From Cyclobacteriaceae bacterium (lineage in GTDB: Bacteria; Bacteroidota; Bacteroidia; Cytophagales; Cyclobacteriaceae): a stretch of DNA of 7,324 nucleotides. Shown piece by piece: positions 1-6,492 of this stretch (position 1 is its first letter; the number at the start of each line of letters is the position of its first letter). Position numbers and translations under genes: made by a program. The notes beneath the pieces are model-generated. The model was not told where the DNA came from. It worked only from the letters and a program-made list of their open reading frames with translations, and made no database searches. The stretch is taken from assembly GCA_025358195.1 (NCBI GenBank), contig JANYKP010000335.1, positions 1 to 7,324 on the forward strand, in the 5' to 3' direction.

Positions 1-2
1 CA

Positions 3-653
3 ATGATCGAGGATAATTATAAGCAGCGGGGACTGCGCGGCAAATTAGTCAGGAAACTGCGCCAAAAAGGCATCCGGGAGGAGCGTCTTTTGGAGGCTAT
101 TGGAAAGGTGCCCAGACATGCTTTTTTTGACGATGCGCTCCTTGGTCACGCTTATGAGGACAAGGCTTTCCCTATTGGCCAGGGCCAAACCATTTCCCAG
201 CCTTACACGGTAGCATTTCAGACCGAGAAGCTGGAAATAAAGGCAGGCGACAAAGTCTTAGAAATCGGTACTGGTTCCGGGTACCAGGCTTGCATCCTCC
301 TCGAAATGGGGGCTAAAGTTTACACCATCGAATACAATCGCGCACTCTATCAAAAAACACGCGAATTCCTTCCTGAACTTGGGTATAATCCCTTCTTCTT
401 CTTTGGTGATGGGTCGAAGGGACTACCAGTCAGGGCACCTTATGATAAAATTATCGTGACGGCAGGCGCTCCCGTGGTACCGGACGCGTTGGTTGCGCAG
501 CTGGGAGAAAACGGGATTCTTGTGGTGCCTGTCGGCAACCGGGATAAGCAATTGATGGTGAAATTGACGAAGAAGAAAGGCGCGTTGATAAAGGAGGAGT
601 TTGACTTTTTTTCATTTGTTCCATTGCTGGGAGAACAGGGTTGGAAGTCTTAA
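3..653 (+). CDS. pcm: Protein-L-isoaspartate O-methyltransferase
   Basis: This cytosolic repair enzyme transfers a methyl group from S-adenosylmethionine to L-isoaspartyl residues in aged proteins, which starts their conversion back to aspartate. The 216 residues match the usual family length. Visible motifs in order are TISQPYTVA (63-71, substrate region), VLEIGTGSGYQ (85-95, SAM-binding motif I), an acidic residue after strand 2 at IEY (109-111), GDGSKG (135-140), PYDKIIVTAGA (146-156) and the C-terminal FVPLLGEQGW (205-214). These are the standard Rossmann-methyltransferase and PCMT signatures. The ATG lies only two bases from the window edge, so a start further upstream cannot be excluded, but the N-terminus (MIEDNYKQRGLR) looks like a natural family start. 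The gene converges on thrC. No terminator hairpin is visible after the stop. Confidence 0.95.
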   Translation: MIEDNYKQRGLRGKLVRKLRQKGIREERLLEAIGKVPRHAFFDDALLGHAYEDKAFPIGQGQTISQPYTVAFQTEKLEIKAGDKVLEIGTGSGYQACILLEMGAKVYTIEYNRALYQKTREFLPELGYNPFFFFGDGSKGLPVRAPYDKIIVTAGAPVVPDALVAQLGENGILVVPVGNRDKQLMVKLTKKKGALIKEEFDFFSFVPLLGEQGWKS

Positions 654-701
654 TAAATAAATAAATTTGACCACATAGACACATAGAACACATAGCAATA
701 G
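654..701. repeat. Short tandem repeats in the pcm/thrC intergenic gap
   Basis: Directly after the pcm stop, AATA units repeat (about 653-665). CACATAG then occurs three times (672-678, 680-686, 689-695), and a degenerate CAATAG follows at 696-701. Unit spacing is 8 to 9 bases. The block lies between two convergent stop codons and has no inverted-repeat terminator. I recall similar CACATAG-type strings in other Bacteroidota intergenic regions, but this is memory and untested. Confidence 0.55.
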
Positions 702-726
702 GAAAATTAAAGAACATGACAAAGGA

Positions 727-2031
727 TTAATCGCTATTCAACAAATATTCTTTAAGTTCCTTAAAATCATTTTTTATGCATATCGTTTTTTTCTCCTTAC
801 TCATTAGTTTTAGCAGCGGTTCAGGAAGTTGAATGGAAGTGGTAATTGATTTTTCAACCGTCTCCTTGAACTTAGCCGGGTGTGCTGTTTCAAGGAAAAT
901 TCCGGTTGATGGGAAATGGCTATTCGCCAAATATTTTTTCAATCCAAGATAACCCACCGCCCCGTGAGGGTCCATGATGTACTTAAAGGTTCGATAAACT
1001 TCGCGAATGGCCTCAACTGTTTCATCGTCTGTGAATTCATATCCAGAAACATCGTTGGTCAAGGACGCGTGATCGAAATTGTACAATCCCATCATCCTCG
1101 GGAAGTTGCTGGGATCACCAACATCCATAGCGTTGCTGATCGTCATCTTTGAATGTATGGGTCTGAAAATTTTTGTTCGTAAATACTCCGGAACAACATT
1201 GTTGACATTTGTAGCTGCAACAAAACGATCTACCGGTAAGCCCATTTTCTTTGCCCATAGCCCAGCGGTAAGGTTTCCAAAGTTTCCACTCGGGACAGCG
1301 ATTACCAGCTTTTGCTGCGGAAGAGGTATTTGTTGAAAAGCGCGGAAGTAATAAAACATTTGAGGAAGAAGACGGGCGACATTAATAGAGTTGGCTGAAG
1401 TCAGGGTTCTCCGCAGTCTGATCTCCTCATCGCTAAAGGCCTGCTTTACCATCCGTTGGCAATCATCAAACGTCCCCGCAACTTCGAGCGCTGTCACATT
1501 TCCACCCAGTGTTGTGAACTGCTTTTCCTGGGATTCAGTTACTTTCCCAGAAGGATACAGGACAACAACTCGTATCCCCGGCAAATTGAAAAAACCATGC
1601 GCAACTGCGCTGCCCGTATCACCGGAAGTTGCCACAAGGACTGTAATCTCCTCTTGTTTCCTGCCGATATAATAACCAAGCACCTCCGCTAAAAAGCGAG
1701 CTCCAAAATCCTTGAATGCGAGTGTCGGTCCATGAAATAACTCCAGCGCAAAAATAGTTGATTCCACTTTTACCAGGGGAGCGTCGAACATGAGTGAGTG
1801 CTGTATAATTTTTCTTAAATCCTCCTCCGGCAATGAGCCTTTCAAAAAATGCGAAGCCACCTCAACGGATATCTGGTTAAAACTCTTCTGGGGAAAATTC
1901 CTCCAAAAGTTTTCCGGAAGCTGATCGATCGTTTCAGGGACAAAAAGTCCGCCATCCGCCGCCATTCCTTGCCGGACAGCTTCTTCAAAACTTACCTGTA
2001 TATTTTTATTGCTCGTGCTGCAAAATTTCAT
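727..2031 (-). CDS. thrC: Threonine synthase (last step of threonine synthesis)
   Basis: This PLP-dependent enzyme converts O-phospho-L-homoserine to L-threonine and phosphate in the cytosol. The 434 residues are close to the usual size of the E. coli-type (short) threonine synthase. The N-terminal region carries the family's GLFVPE segment (28-33). HGPTLAFKDFGARF (100-113) contains the expected Schiff-base lysine, Lys107. SGDTGSA (136-142) and VPSGNFGN (246-253) are the fold-type II PLP and phosphate-binding loops. DPHGAVG (354-360) and AHPAKF (383-388) complete the family set. The start is fixed by an ATGA overlap with the thrB stop, so it is probably translationally coupled and is the last gene of the thrABC operon. 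No catalytic residue is obviously missing. Confidence 0.96.
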   Translation of the reverse strand: MKFCSTSNKNIQVSFEEAVRQGMAADGGLFVPETIDQLPENFWRNFPQKSFNQISVEVASHFLKGSLPEEDLRKIIQHSLMFDAPLVKVESTIFALELFHGPTLAFKDFGARFLAEVLGYYIGRKQEEITVLVATSGDTGSAVAHGFFNLPGIRVVVLYPSGKVTESQEKQFTTLGGNVTALEVAGTFDDCQRMVKQAFSDEEIRLRRTLTSANSINVARLLPQMFYYFRAFQQIPLPQQKLVIAVPSGNFGNLTAGLWAKKMGLPVDRFVAATNVNNVVPEYLRTKIFRPIHSKMTISNAMDVGDPSNFPRMMGLYNFDHASLTNDVSGYEFTDDETVEAIREVYRTFKYIMDPHGAVGYLGLKKYLANSHFPSTGIFLETAHPAKFKETVEKSITTSIQLPEPLLKLMSKEKKTICIKNDFKELKEYLLNSD

Positions 2032-2957
2032 TCAGCTAGCCTCGCTCCTTCCTGGTTGATGGTGGATACATAAACGTCACTTGGTAGATTCAACTCGCTG
2101 AAATGCTGAACGGTTATATCACCTACCTTTTCGGCTGTTAGCCGTTCCTTGCTTAATGCAAACACCGTGGGGCCCGAGCCCGAAATTCCAAAGCCAAGCG
2201 CCCCCGTATCATTGACCTTCCTTTTGATTTCTTCAAAACCCGGAATAAAAACAGACCGGATCGGTTCGGCAATAACATCGCATAATGACCGTCCAATAAG
2301 ACTATAATCATGCTGGGCGAGTCCAATCATTAAGGCTGCAATATTTCCATTCTGTGTAACAGCATCCTTAAGACGAATTGTTTCACGAAGCACGCGACGA
2401 GAGTCCGCCGTCTTCAATTCAAGATGAGGGTGAATAAGAGTGCAATACAATTCTTGCGGCGATGGCACCCTGATTATATCCAGGGGTTCGTACGTCCGAA
2501 TCAAAACAAAGCCCCCCAACAGTCCGGGAGCAACATTATCTGCATGAGCCGATCCACAAGCCATTCTTTCAGCCTCCATCGCATGTGGCACCAACTCCTT
2601 CCGGGTAAGTGGTTCATCCAGCAGGTAGTTTATTGCGACCAACGCTGCAACTGCGCTGGCTGCACTGGATCCCATCCCGCTGCCAAGTGGGAGTTTTTTT
2701 ATCAGTTCGATCTCAACACCTTGAAAACTTTTAAGGTGGTTTAAGTATGACTGTATAGCAAATCCCGCCGTATTCCTGGTCGGATCCAGCGGTAGTCTGC
2801 CTCCATCTCCCTTAATTTCTTTAATGATCAGTCCTGGTTGACTTCTCAACGTGAGAATAACCTCGTCGGAAGGCGCGTCAACAGCAAATCCGAGTACGTC
2901 AAAACCGCAGCAGACATTGGCTACTGTGGCCGGCGCAAAGACTTTTATCTTTTTCAT
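2028..2957 (-). CDS. thrB: Homoserine kinase (GHMP family)
   Basis: This enzyme phosphorylates L-homoserine with ATP to give O-phosphohomoserine, the substrate of the threonine synthase encoded just downstream. The 309 residues match the GHMP-type ThrB family. Visible motifs are an N-terminal VFAPATVANVCCGFDVLG (6-23, substrate loop), the glycine-rich ATP loop LPLGSGMGSSAAS (89-101), a conserved acidic and His region around ME-AE and HADN (127-141), and the C-terminal GFGISGSGPT (255-264, GHMP motif 3). The start ATG overlaps the thrA stop as ATGA, and its own stop overlaps thrC in the same way. This indicates one transcript with coupled translation and roughly matched synthesis of the three enzymes. 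Confidence 0.96.
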   Translation of the reverse strand: MKKIKVFAPATVANVCCGFDVLGFAVDAPSDEVILTLRSQPGLIIKEIKGDGGRLPLDPTRNTAGFAIQSYLNHLKSFQGVEIELIKKLPLGSGMGSSAASAVAALVAINYLLDEPLTRKELVPHAMEAERMACGSAHADNVAPGLLGGFVLIRTYEPLDIIRVPSPQELYCTLIHPHLELKTADSRRVLRETIRLKDAVTQNGNIAALMIGLAQHDYSLIGRSLCDVIAEPIRSVFIPGFEEIKRKVNDTGALGFGISGSGPTVFALSKERLTAEKVGDITVQHFSELNLPSDVYVSTINQEGARLAE

Positions 2958-5410
2958 CGAACAGAATAATTGCCAATTCGAATAATATCTGCAAATACTC
3001 CTGCGGCAGTGACGGTGGCTCCTGCGCCGGGGCCACGAATGACCATGGGGCGATCATTGTACCTTTCGGTAGTAAGCAAGATAATATTATCGCTTCCCTT
3101 CAGTGAATAGAAAGGATGATCGGCTCCCACACTCGTCAATGAAACCCGTGCTTTACCATCCTCCAACAATGCCGTGTAGCGAAGTTTTTCATTTTTTATT
3201 TCGGATTGCCGTCGCGAAGATTCAAAGCTGGCGTCATGCGTCCTTAATTTTATAAAGAATTCATCGACCGAAGAAGCCTCCAGGCAATCCCGTGGCACGA
3301 GACCGGTCACATCAATATCCGAAAGTTCCAAATCAATGCCCGCTTCTCTGGCAAGGATCAACACTTTGCGTGCTACATCCATCCCGTTCAGATCATCCCG
3401 TGGATCCGGCTCTGTATAGCCTTTCTCTTTTGCTTCGCGAACAATTTGACTGAACCTACTGCCTTGCGAGAAGGTGCTAAAAATAAAATTTAGGGTACCG
3501 CTCAGCACTGCTTCAATCCGGATTACTTTATCACCGCTTAGCAGTAGGTCGTTGAGTGTGTTGATTACCGGAAGGCCAGCCCCAACATTTGTTTCATACA
3601 GAAACCGCGCACCTCGTTTAAAAGAAAGGTGTTTTAAGTTGTGATACTTCTTAAGTGAGCCTGAGTTTGCTTTCTTGTTCGGCGTAACAATTGAAATACT
3701 CGAATCTAACAGGGTTTCATATTGCCCTGCCACAGCTTCACTCGCCGTGCAATCCACAAAAATACTGTTGGATAAATTAAGGGCCTGCACTTTTTTTATG
3801 AATGTATTCAGCTCCATCTCCTCTCCCACTTCTTTCATAGTTTCAACACAGGTTACAACATCAAGTCCATCTTCATTGAAAAGCATTTTTTTACTATTTG
3901 CGATCGCTACCACATTTACTTCTATCAGATTCTGTTTGGAAAGCTGCTTATACTGCGCCTGAATCATTTTCAGAAGTTCCTTTCCGATCAGGCCCGTGCC
4001 AACTAAAAATAGATTAACGACACGTTTGTCCGAGAGGAAGAATGCTTCATGCAGAACGTTTAATGTTTTTGCCACATCTGATTCACGTATAACCGCTGAA
4101 ATATTAAGTTCCGAAGATCCTTGCGCAATGGCGTACACATTGACTCCACTTTTCCCAAGGGAATGAAACATTCTTCCACTCGTTCCGGGATTATGCCGCA
4201 TGTTCTCTCCAACAATGGCCACGATGGCCAGGTCATTCTCCACCGCTACGCCCTCCATTTCATTGCCTCTGATTTCAAACATAAATTCTTTCTCGATGGC
4301 CAACTTCGCTCGTCCAGCAACGGAGTTTTCCACGGCAAAACAAATGGAGTGCTCGGAGGATGCCTGGCTTATTAAAATCACATTAATACTTTCTCTGGCA
4401 AGGGCTGTGAACAATCGCATCGAAACGCCCACCACTCCCTGAAGTCCCGTTCCCTGTACGCTGAGCAAACTCATGCGGTTCATCGACGATATACCTTTGA
4501 TAATCAGATCCTTTCCGTTTCCATCCGCTCGGATAATCGTCCCGGCAAAGGAAGGATTAAATGTGTTTTTAATCCAGATCGGAATGTTGTTAACCATCGC
4601 AGGCTGCATAGTTGCTGGAAAGATCACTTTCGCGCCGAAGTGGGAAAGCTCCATGGCCTCCTGGTAAGACATCTCTTTTACAGTAAAGGCTTTCTTCACT
4701 TTGCGCGGGTCCGCTGTCATCATACCGTCAACGTCGGTCCATATTTCGAGGCAGGTGGCATGGAGGGCTCCGGCAAGGATAGCCGCTGTGTAGTCGGAGC
4801 CGCTTCTTCCCAGCGTCGTCGTTTCTCCGCTATCAGATGTGGCAATGAAGCCAGTTACAATCTGCAAGTCGTTATGGAATTTGAAATGTTCGCGAATTAA
4901 TTTGTTGGTCGTATCGAAATCAACTTTGGCGTGACCAAAATTATGATCCGTGCGGATAATATTGCGCGCATCCAGGAATTCACACACAAAATTCGCATCG
5001 CGAAACGCCTCGCTGATAATGTACGCCGACAGTCGCTCCCCAAAGCTCATGACAAAATCCAGCATCCGGAGTGTCCGCTCTTTCACCAGGAATATTCCAT
5101 GAATGACATCTTCCAACTGATTGATCATGGTCTTGACCGTGGCTAGCATACTATTTTGTCGCTGGATACCAATCAATGCGCGCACAGCATCCAGATGACG
5201 GTCCTCGACTTGCTTAAGCGTTATTTTATAATGCTCATCACCGTGCAATGCTTCATCGCTCAAATGAATCAGCATGTCCGTTACCCCGCCAAACGCAGAA
5301 AAGACAACCGTCACCTGGCCTTCCGATTGAAAGGGTCGAACAATTTCAATAACCGACTTAATTCGTTCCGGAGTAGCCACCGAACTACCTCCGAATTTTA
5401 AAATTTTCAT
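2954..5410 (-). CDS. thrA: Bifunctional aspartokinase / homoserine dehydrogenase
   Basis: This fused enzyme carries out the first and third steps from aspartate to homoserine: ATP-dependent phosphorylation of aspartate, then NAD(P)H reduction of aspartate semialdehyde. At 818 residues it is almost the size of E. coli ThrA (820). The kinase domain (about 1-295) has KFGGSSV (5-11), TLGRSGSDYTA (199-209) and WTDVDGMMTADPR (224-236). Paired ACT regulatory domains follow (about 312-460), including SVQGTGLQGVVGV (317-329) and IVGENMRHNPGTSGR (399-413). The homoserine dehydrogenase part (about 465-818) shows the nucleotide loop LVGTGLIGKE (469-478), VTPNKKANSG (575-584), TNVGAGLP (607-614) and GYTEPDPRDDLNG (664-676). 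The ACT domains imply allosteric control, by analogy with ThrA probably by threonine. First gene of thrABC, about 88 bases after the leader peptide stop. Confidence 0.97.
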   Translation of the reverse strand: MKILKFGGSSVATPERIKSVIEIVRPFQSEGQVTVVFSAFGGVTDMLIHLSDEALHGDEHYKITLKQVEDRHLDAVRALIGIQRQNSMLATVKTMINQLEDVIHGIFLVKERTLRMLDFVMSFGERLSAYIISEAFRDANFVCEFLDARNIIRTDHNFGHAKVDFDTTNKLIREHFKFHNDLQIVTGFIATSDSGETTTLGRSGSDYTAAILAGALHATCLEIWTDVDGMMTADPRKVKKAFTVKEMSYQEAMELSHFGAKVIFPATMQPAMVNNIPIWIKNTFNPSFAGTIIRADGNGKDLIIKGISSMNRMSLLSVQGTGLQGVVGVSMRLFTALARESINVILISQASSEHSICFAVENSVAGRAKLAIEKEFMFEIRGNEMEGVAVENDLAIVAIVGENMRHNPGTSGRMFHSLGKSGVNVYAIAQGSSELNISAVIRESDVAKTLNVLHEAFFLSDKRVVNLFLVGTGLIGKELLKMIQAQYKQLSKQNLIEVNVVAIANSKKMLFNEDGLDVVTCVETMKEVGEEMELNTFIKKVQALNLSNSIFVDCTASEAVAGQYETLLDSSISIVTPNKKANSGSLKKYHNLKHLSFKRGARFLYETNVGAGLPVINTLNDLLLSGDKVIRIEAVLSGTLNFIFSTFSQGSRFSQIVREAKEKGYTEPDPRDDLNGMDVARKVLILAREAGIDLELSDIDVTGLVPRDCLEASSVDEFFIKLRTHDASFESSRRQSEIKNEKLRYTALLEDGKARVSLTSVGADHPFYSLKGSDNIILLTTERYNDRPMVIRGPGAGATVTAAGVFADIIRIGNYSVR

Positions 5411-5554
5411 GATTCAGTGTATAAAAGTTAAACAATGCCCGGCGTGCGGCAGAGAGAATAAAAAATAGACTAGGGCGGGCAAAAAAATGTATGGGCGCTA
5501 CCCCGTAATGGTAATTGTGGAGGTGGTGAAAAAATACAAAGGGGTAGTCTGCAT
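5411..5554 (-). promoter_or_regulatory. Putative thr operon attenuator (leader peptide plus pairing segments)
   Basis: The 144 bases before thrA begin with a Thr-rich leader ORF and contain complementary segments. In minus-strand order, segment 1 CTACCCC (5547-5541) is the perfect complement of segment 2 GGGGTAG (5504-5498), which spans the end and stop of the leader. Part of segment 2, CGGG (5505-5502), can instead pair with CCCG (5479-5476) of segment 3. Segment 3 TGCCCG (5481-5476) is also the perfect complement of segment 4 CGGGCA (5441-5436). U-tracts lie at 5487-5481 and 5465-5460. The order resembles the 1:2, 2:3, 3:4 scheme of classical attenuators. The stems are short (4-7 bp) with long loops, and no GC-rich hairpin sits directly before a U-tract, so the terminator is not proven. 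Confidence 0.5.
5498..5554 (-). CDS. thrL: Threonine-rich leader peptide of the thr operon
   Basis: This 18-residue ORF starts with ATG at 5554 and ends with TAG at 5500-5498. It encodes MQTTPLYFFTTSTITITG. Seven of 18 residues are Thr and two are Ile, with TTSTITIT packed into eight codons near the end. Enterobacterial ThrL carries an equivalent Thr/Ile run, and there ribosome stalling on scarce charged tRNA relieves termination. Position (88 bases before thrA, same strand), size and composition all fit a leader peptide rather than a stable protein. Most of the Thr codons are ACC, so the antisense reading is Val-rich and gives a misleading plus-strand ORF. No Shine-Dalgarno site is seen, as is usual in Bacteroidota. 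I see the peptide directly; its regulatory role is inferred by analogy. Confidence 0.72.
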   Translation of the reverse strand: MQTTPLYFFTTSTITITG

Positions 5555-5569
5555 AACAATTAAGTCAGG

Positions 5570-5600
5570 CAAATACGTGCAGCGAACAGTGGATTGCAAA
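5570..5600 (-). promoter_or_regulatory. Candidate promoter of the thr operon leader
   Basis: On the minus strand, TTTG (5600-5597) is followed by a 19-base spacer and CGTATTTG (5577-5570). The Bacteroidota primary-sigma consensus is TTTG or TTG at -33 and TANNTTTG at -7, about 19 bases apart. The -33 element and the TTTG half of -7 match; the leading TA is replaced by CG. Transcription would start around 5566-5561, a few bases before the leader ATG at 5554, giving a thrA leader RNA of about 155 bases. Confidence 0.5.
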
Positions 5601-5650
5601 TTATTTTCATGATTTTTGTCCAATATAAACCCTTACTAACATTTACTAGG

Positions 5651-5952
5651 ATGACCAACGCAGAGGAGGCTTTTACCGCGGCTGGTCAATCGTTGAAAGG
5701 TGCAGCGCAAAGTCAAATGTTCGCAAACCGTGTTTTAAGATTAGTGGGAAGGTATTTTGTTGTTTTTTTGAAAATTGTCTGGTCTTTAAGCTCACGGGAA
5801 AGAGCCACGAGAAAGCCCTCGGTCTTAAAGGCGCTAAACTCTTTGATCCATCCGGAGGGAGCAGGCCCATGAAAGAGTGGGTGCGGGTACCCATTACCCA
5901 CAAAGCAATATGGCCCGAATTGACGAAAGCCGCTATGATGTATGTCAAGTAA
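5651..5952 (+). pseudogene. TfoX N-terminal-domain protein, frameshifted
   Basis: Two reading frames join into one recognisable small protein of about 100 residues. From ATG 5651 the first frame reads MTNAEEAFTAAG...SQMF, ending at 5722. From 5725 the neighbouring frame continues KPCFKISGKVFCCFFENC, then a GLKGAKLFDPSGGSRPMKEW segment and a C-terminal AAMMYVK before TAA at 5950-5952. The family normally has MFGKP at the joint. Here TTC-GC-AAA lacks one base of the expected Gly codon (5723-5724), and the total of 302 bases is one short of 101 codons. The product resembles stand-alone TfoX/Sxy N-terminal-domain proteins, whose molecular role is poorly known; this is not the full competence regulator. 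No slippery heptamer is visible, so a real deletion or a sequencing error is likelier than programmed frameshifting. It lies 12 bases before the thioesterase start, so the two are probably co-transcribed. Confidence 0.75.
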
Positions 5953-5964
5953 TTGCCAGTTAAC

Positions 5965-6492
5965 ATGAACAGAAAAAAGAAAACACCGAAAGAATCCTTC
6001 GTGAGCATGACCGAACTCGTGCTGCCCAACGATACCAACACGCTCAACAACCTCATGGGTGGACGTCTCATGCACTGGATGGATGTTGTGTCTGCTATCG
6101 CCGGGCAAAAACACTGCAACAGCATCGTTGTCACCGCATCGGTTGACAATATTTCGTTTCGAACACCCATTCAGTTGGGAAACGTAGTCACGCTCAGGGC
6201 AAAAGTTACACGGGCATTCAACTCATCCATTGAAGTCCGGATTGATGTGGACGCCGAAAATATTCCTGAAGGAAAAAAAGTCTCCAGCAACTCTGCCTAC
6301 TTTACCTTTGTAGCCGTGGACAAAAATGGAAATCCTGTGGAGGTGCCCGAAGTCGAACCTGAAACGGACGAAGAGAAAGCGTTGTATGAAGGGGCGCTGC
6401 GCAGAAGACAGGTGCGGCTCGTTCTTTCGGGCAGAATGAAGCCCTCGGAGGCGAATGAATTAAGATCACTTTTTGATATCAAAAAAGACTGA
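5965..6492 (+). CDS. Hot-dog fold acyl-CoA thioesterase
   Basis: This is a likely cytosolic enzyme that hydrolyses acyl-CoA to free acid and CoA, of the YciA/YkhA/BFIT-like single hot-dog class. From ATG 5965 it has 175 residues. Near the N-terminus, TELVLPNDTNTLNNLMGGRLMHWMD (16-40) carries the conserved N-x-x-G-x-x-L-M-x-W-M-D pattern, with Asp40 as the likely catalytic acid on the hot-dog helix. VTASVDNISFRTPIQLGNVV (56-75) is the following strand signature, and NSAYFTFVAVD (109-119) forms a later strand. The charged tail (about 130-175) is normal for this class. A TTG at 5953 would add four residues directly after the upstream stop; I prefer the ATG because the alignment-like core begins after it. 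The stop shares one base with the next gene (TGATG). Physiological substrate chain length cannot be told. Confidence 0.88.
   Translation: MNRKKKTPKESFVSMTELVLPNDTNTLNNLMGGRLMHWMDVVSAIAGQKHCNSIVVTASVDNISFRTPIQLGNVVTLRAKVTRAFNSSIEVRIDVDAENIPEGKKVSSNSAYFTFVAVDKNGNPVEVPEVEPETDEEKALYEGALRRRQVRLVLSGRMKPSEANELRSLFDIKKD

Noticed and set aside
451..717. Minus-strand 88-codon ORF across the pcm 3' end and the repeat block
   Set aside because: Antisense to the conserved C-terminal motif of pcm; composition is repeat-derived and it has no recognisable domain.
5561..5610. Minus-strand short ORF MKIICNPLFAARICLT
   Set aside because: It overlaps the candidate promoter, so it would not be transcribed from it, and it has no control-codon bias.
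5508..5612. Plus-strand 34-residue Val/Ile-rich ORF (MVIVEVVKKYKGVV...)
   Set aside because: It is the antisense of the Thr codons in the leader peptide (ACC reads as GGT), with no promoter or family resemblance.
5611..5618. GATTTTTG as a -7 box for the plus-strand TfoX/thioesterase cluster
   Set aside because: The nearest TTG is only 14 bases upstream and nothing matches -33 at 19 bases, so the promoter of this cluster stays unidentified.
5720..5726. Programmed -1 frameshifting in the TfoX-like gene
   Set aside because: No X-XXY-YYZ slippery heptamer or following strong hairpin is visible at the joint.
5594..5872. Plus-strand 92-codon ORF taken as an intact gene
   Set aside because: Only its 5651-5722 part looks like protein; after that the true homology continues in the neighbouring frame, so the tail is out-of-frame readthrough.
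5953..5964. TTG at 5953 as the thioesterase start
   Set aside because: It adds only MPVN before an ATG at 5965; the ATG is the simpler start and no ribosome site favours the TTG.
5673..6170. Minus-strand ORFs of 165 and 133 codons over the TfoX-like gene and thioesterase start
   Set aside because: They run antisense to two recognisable proteins, have His/Phe-rich shadow composition and resemble no family.
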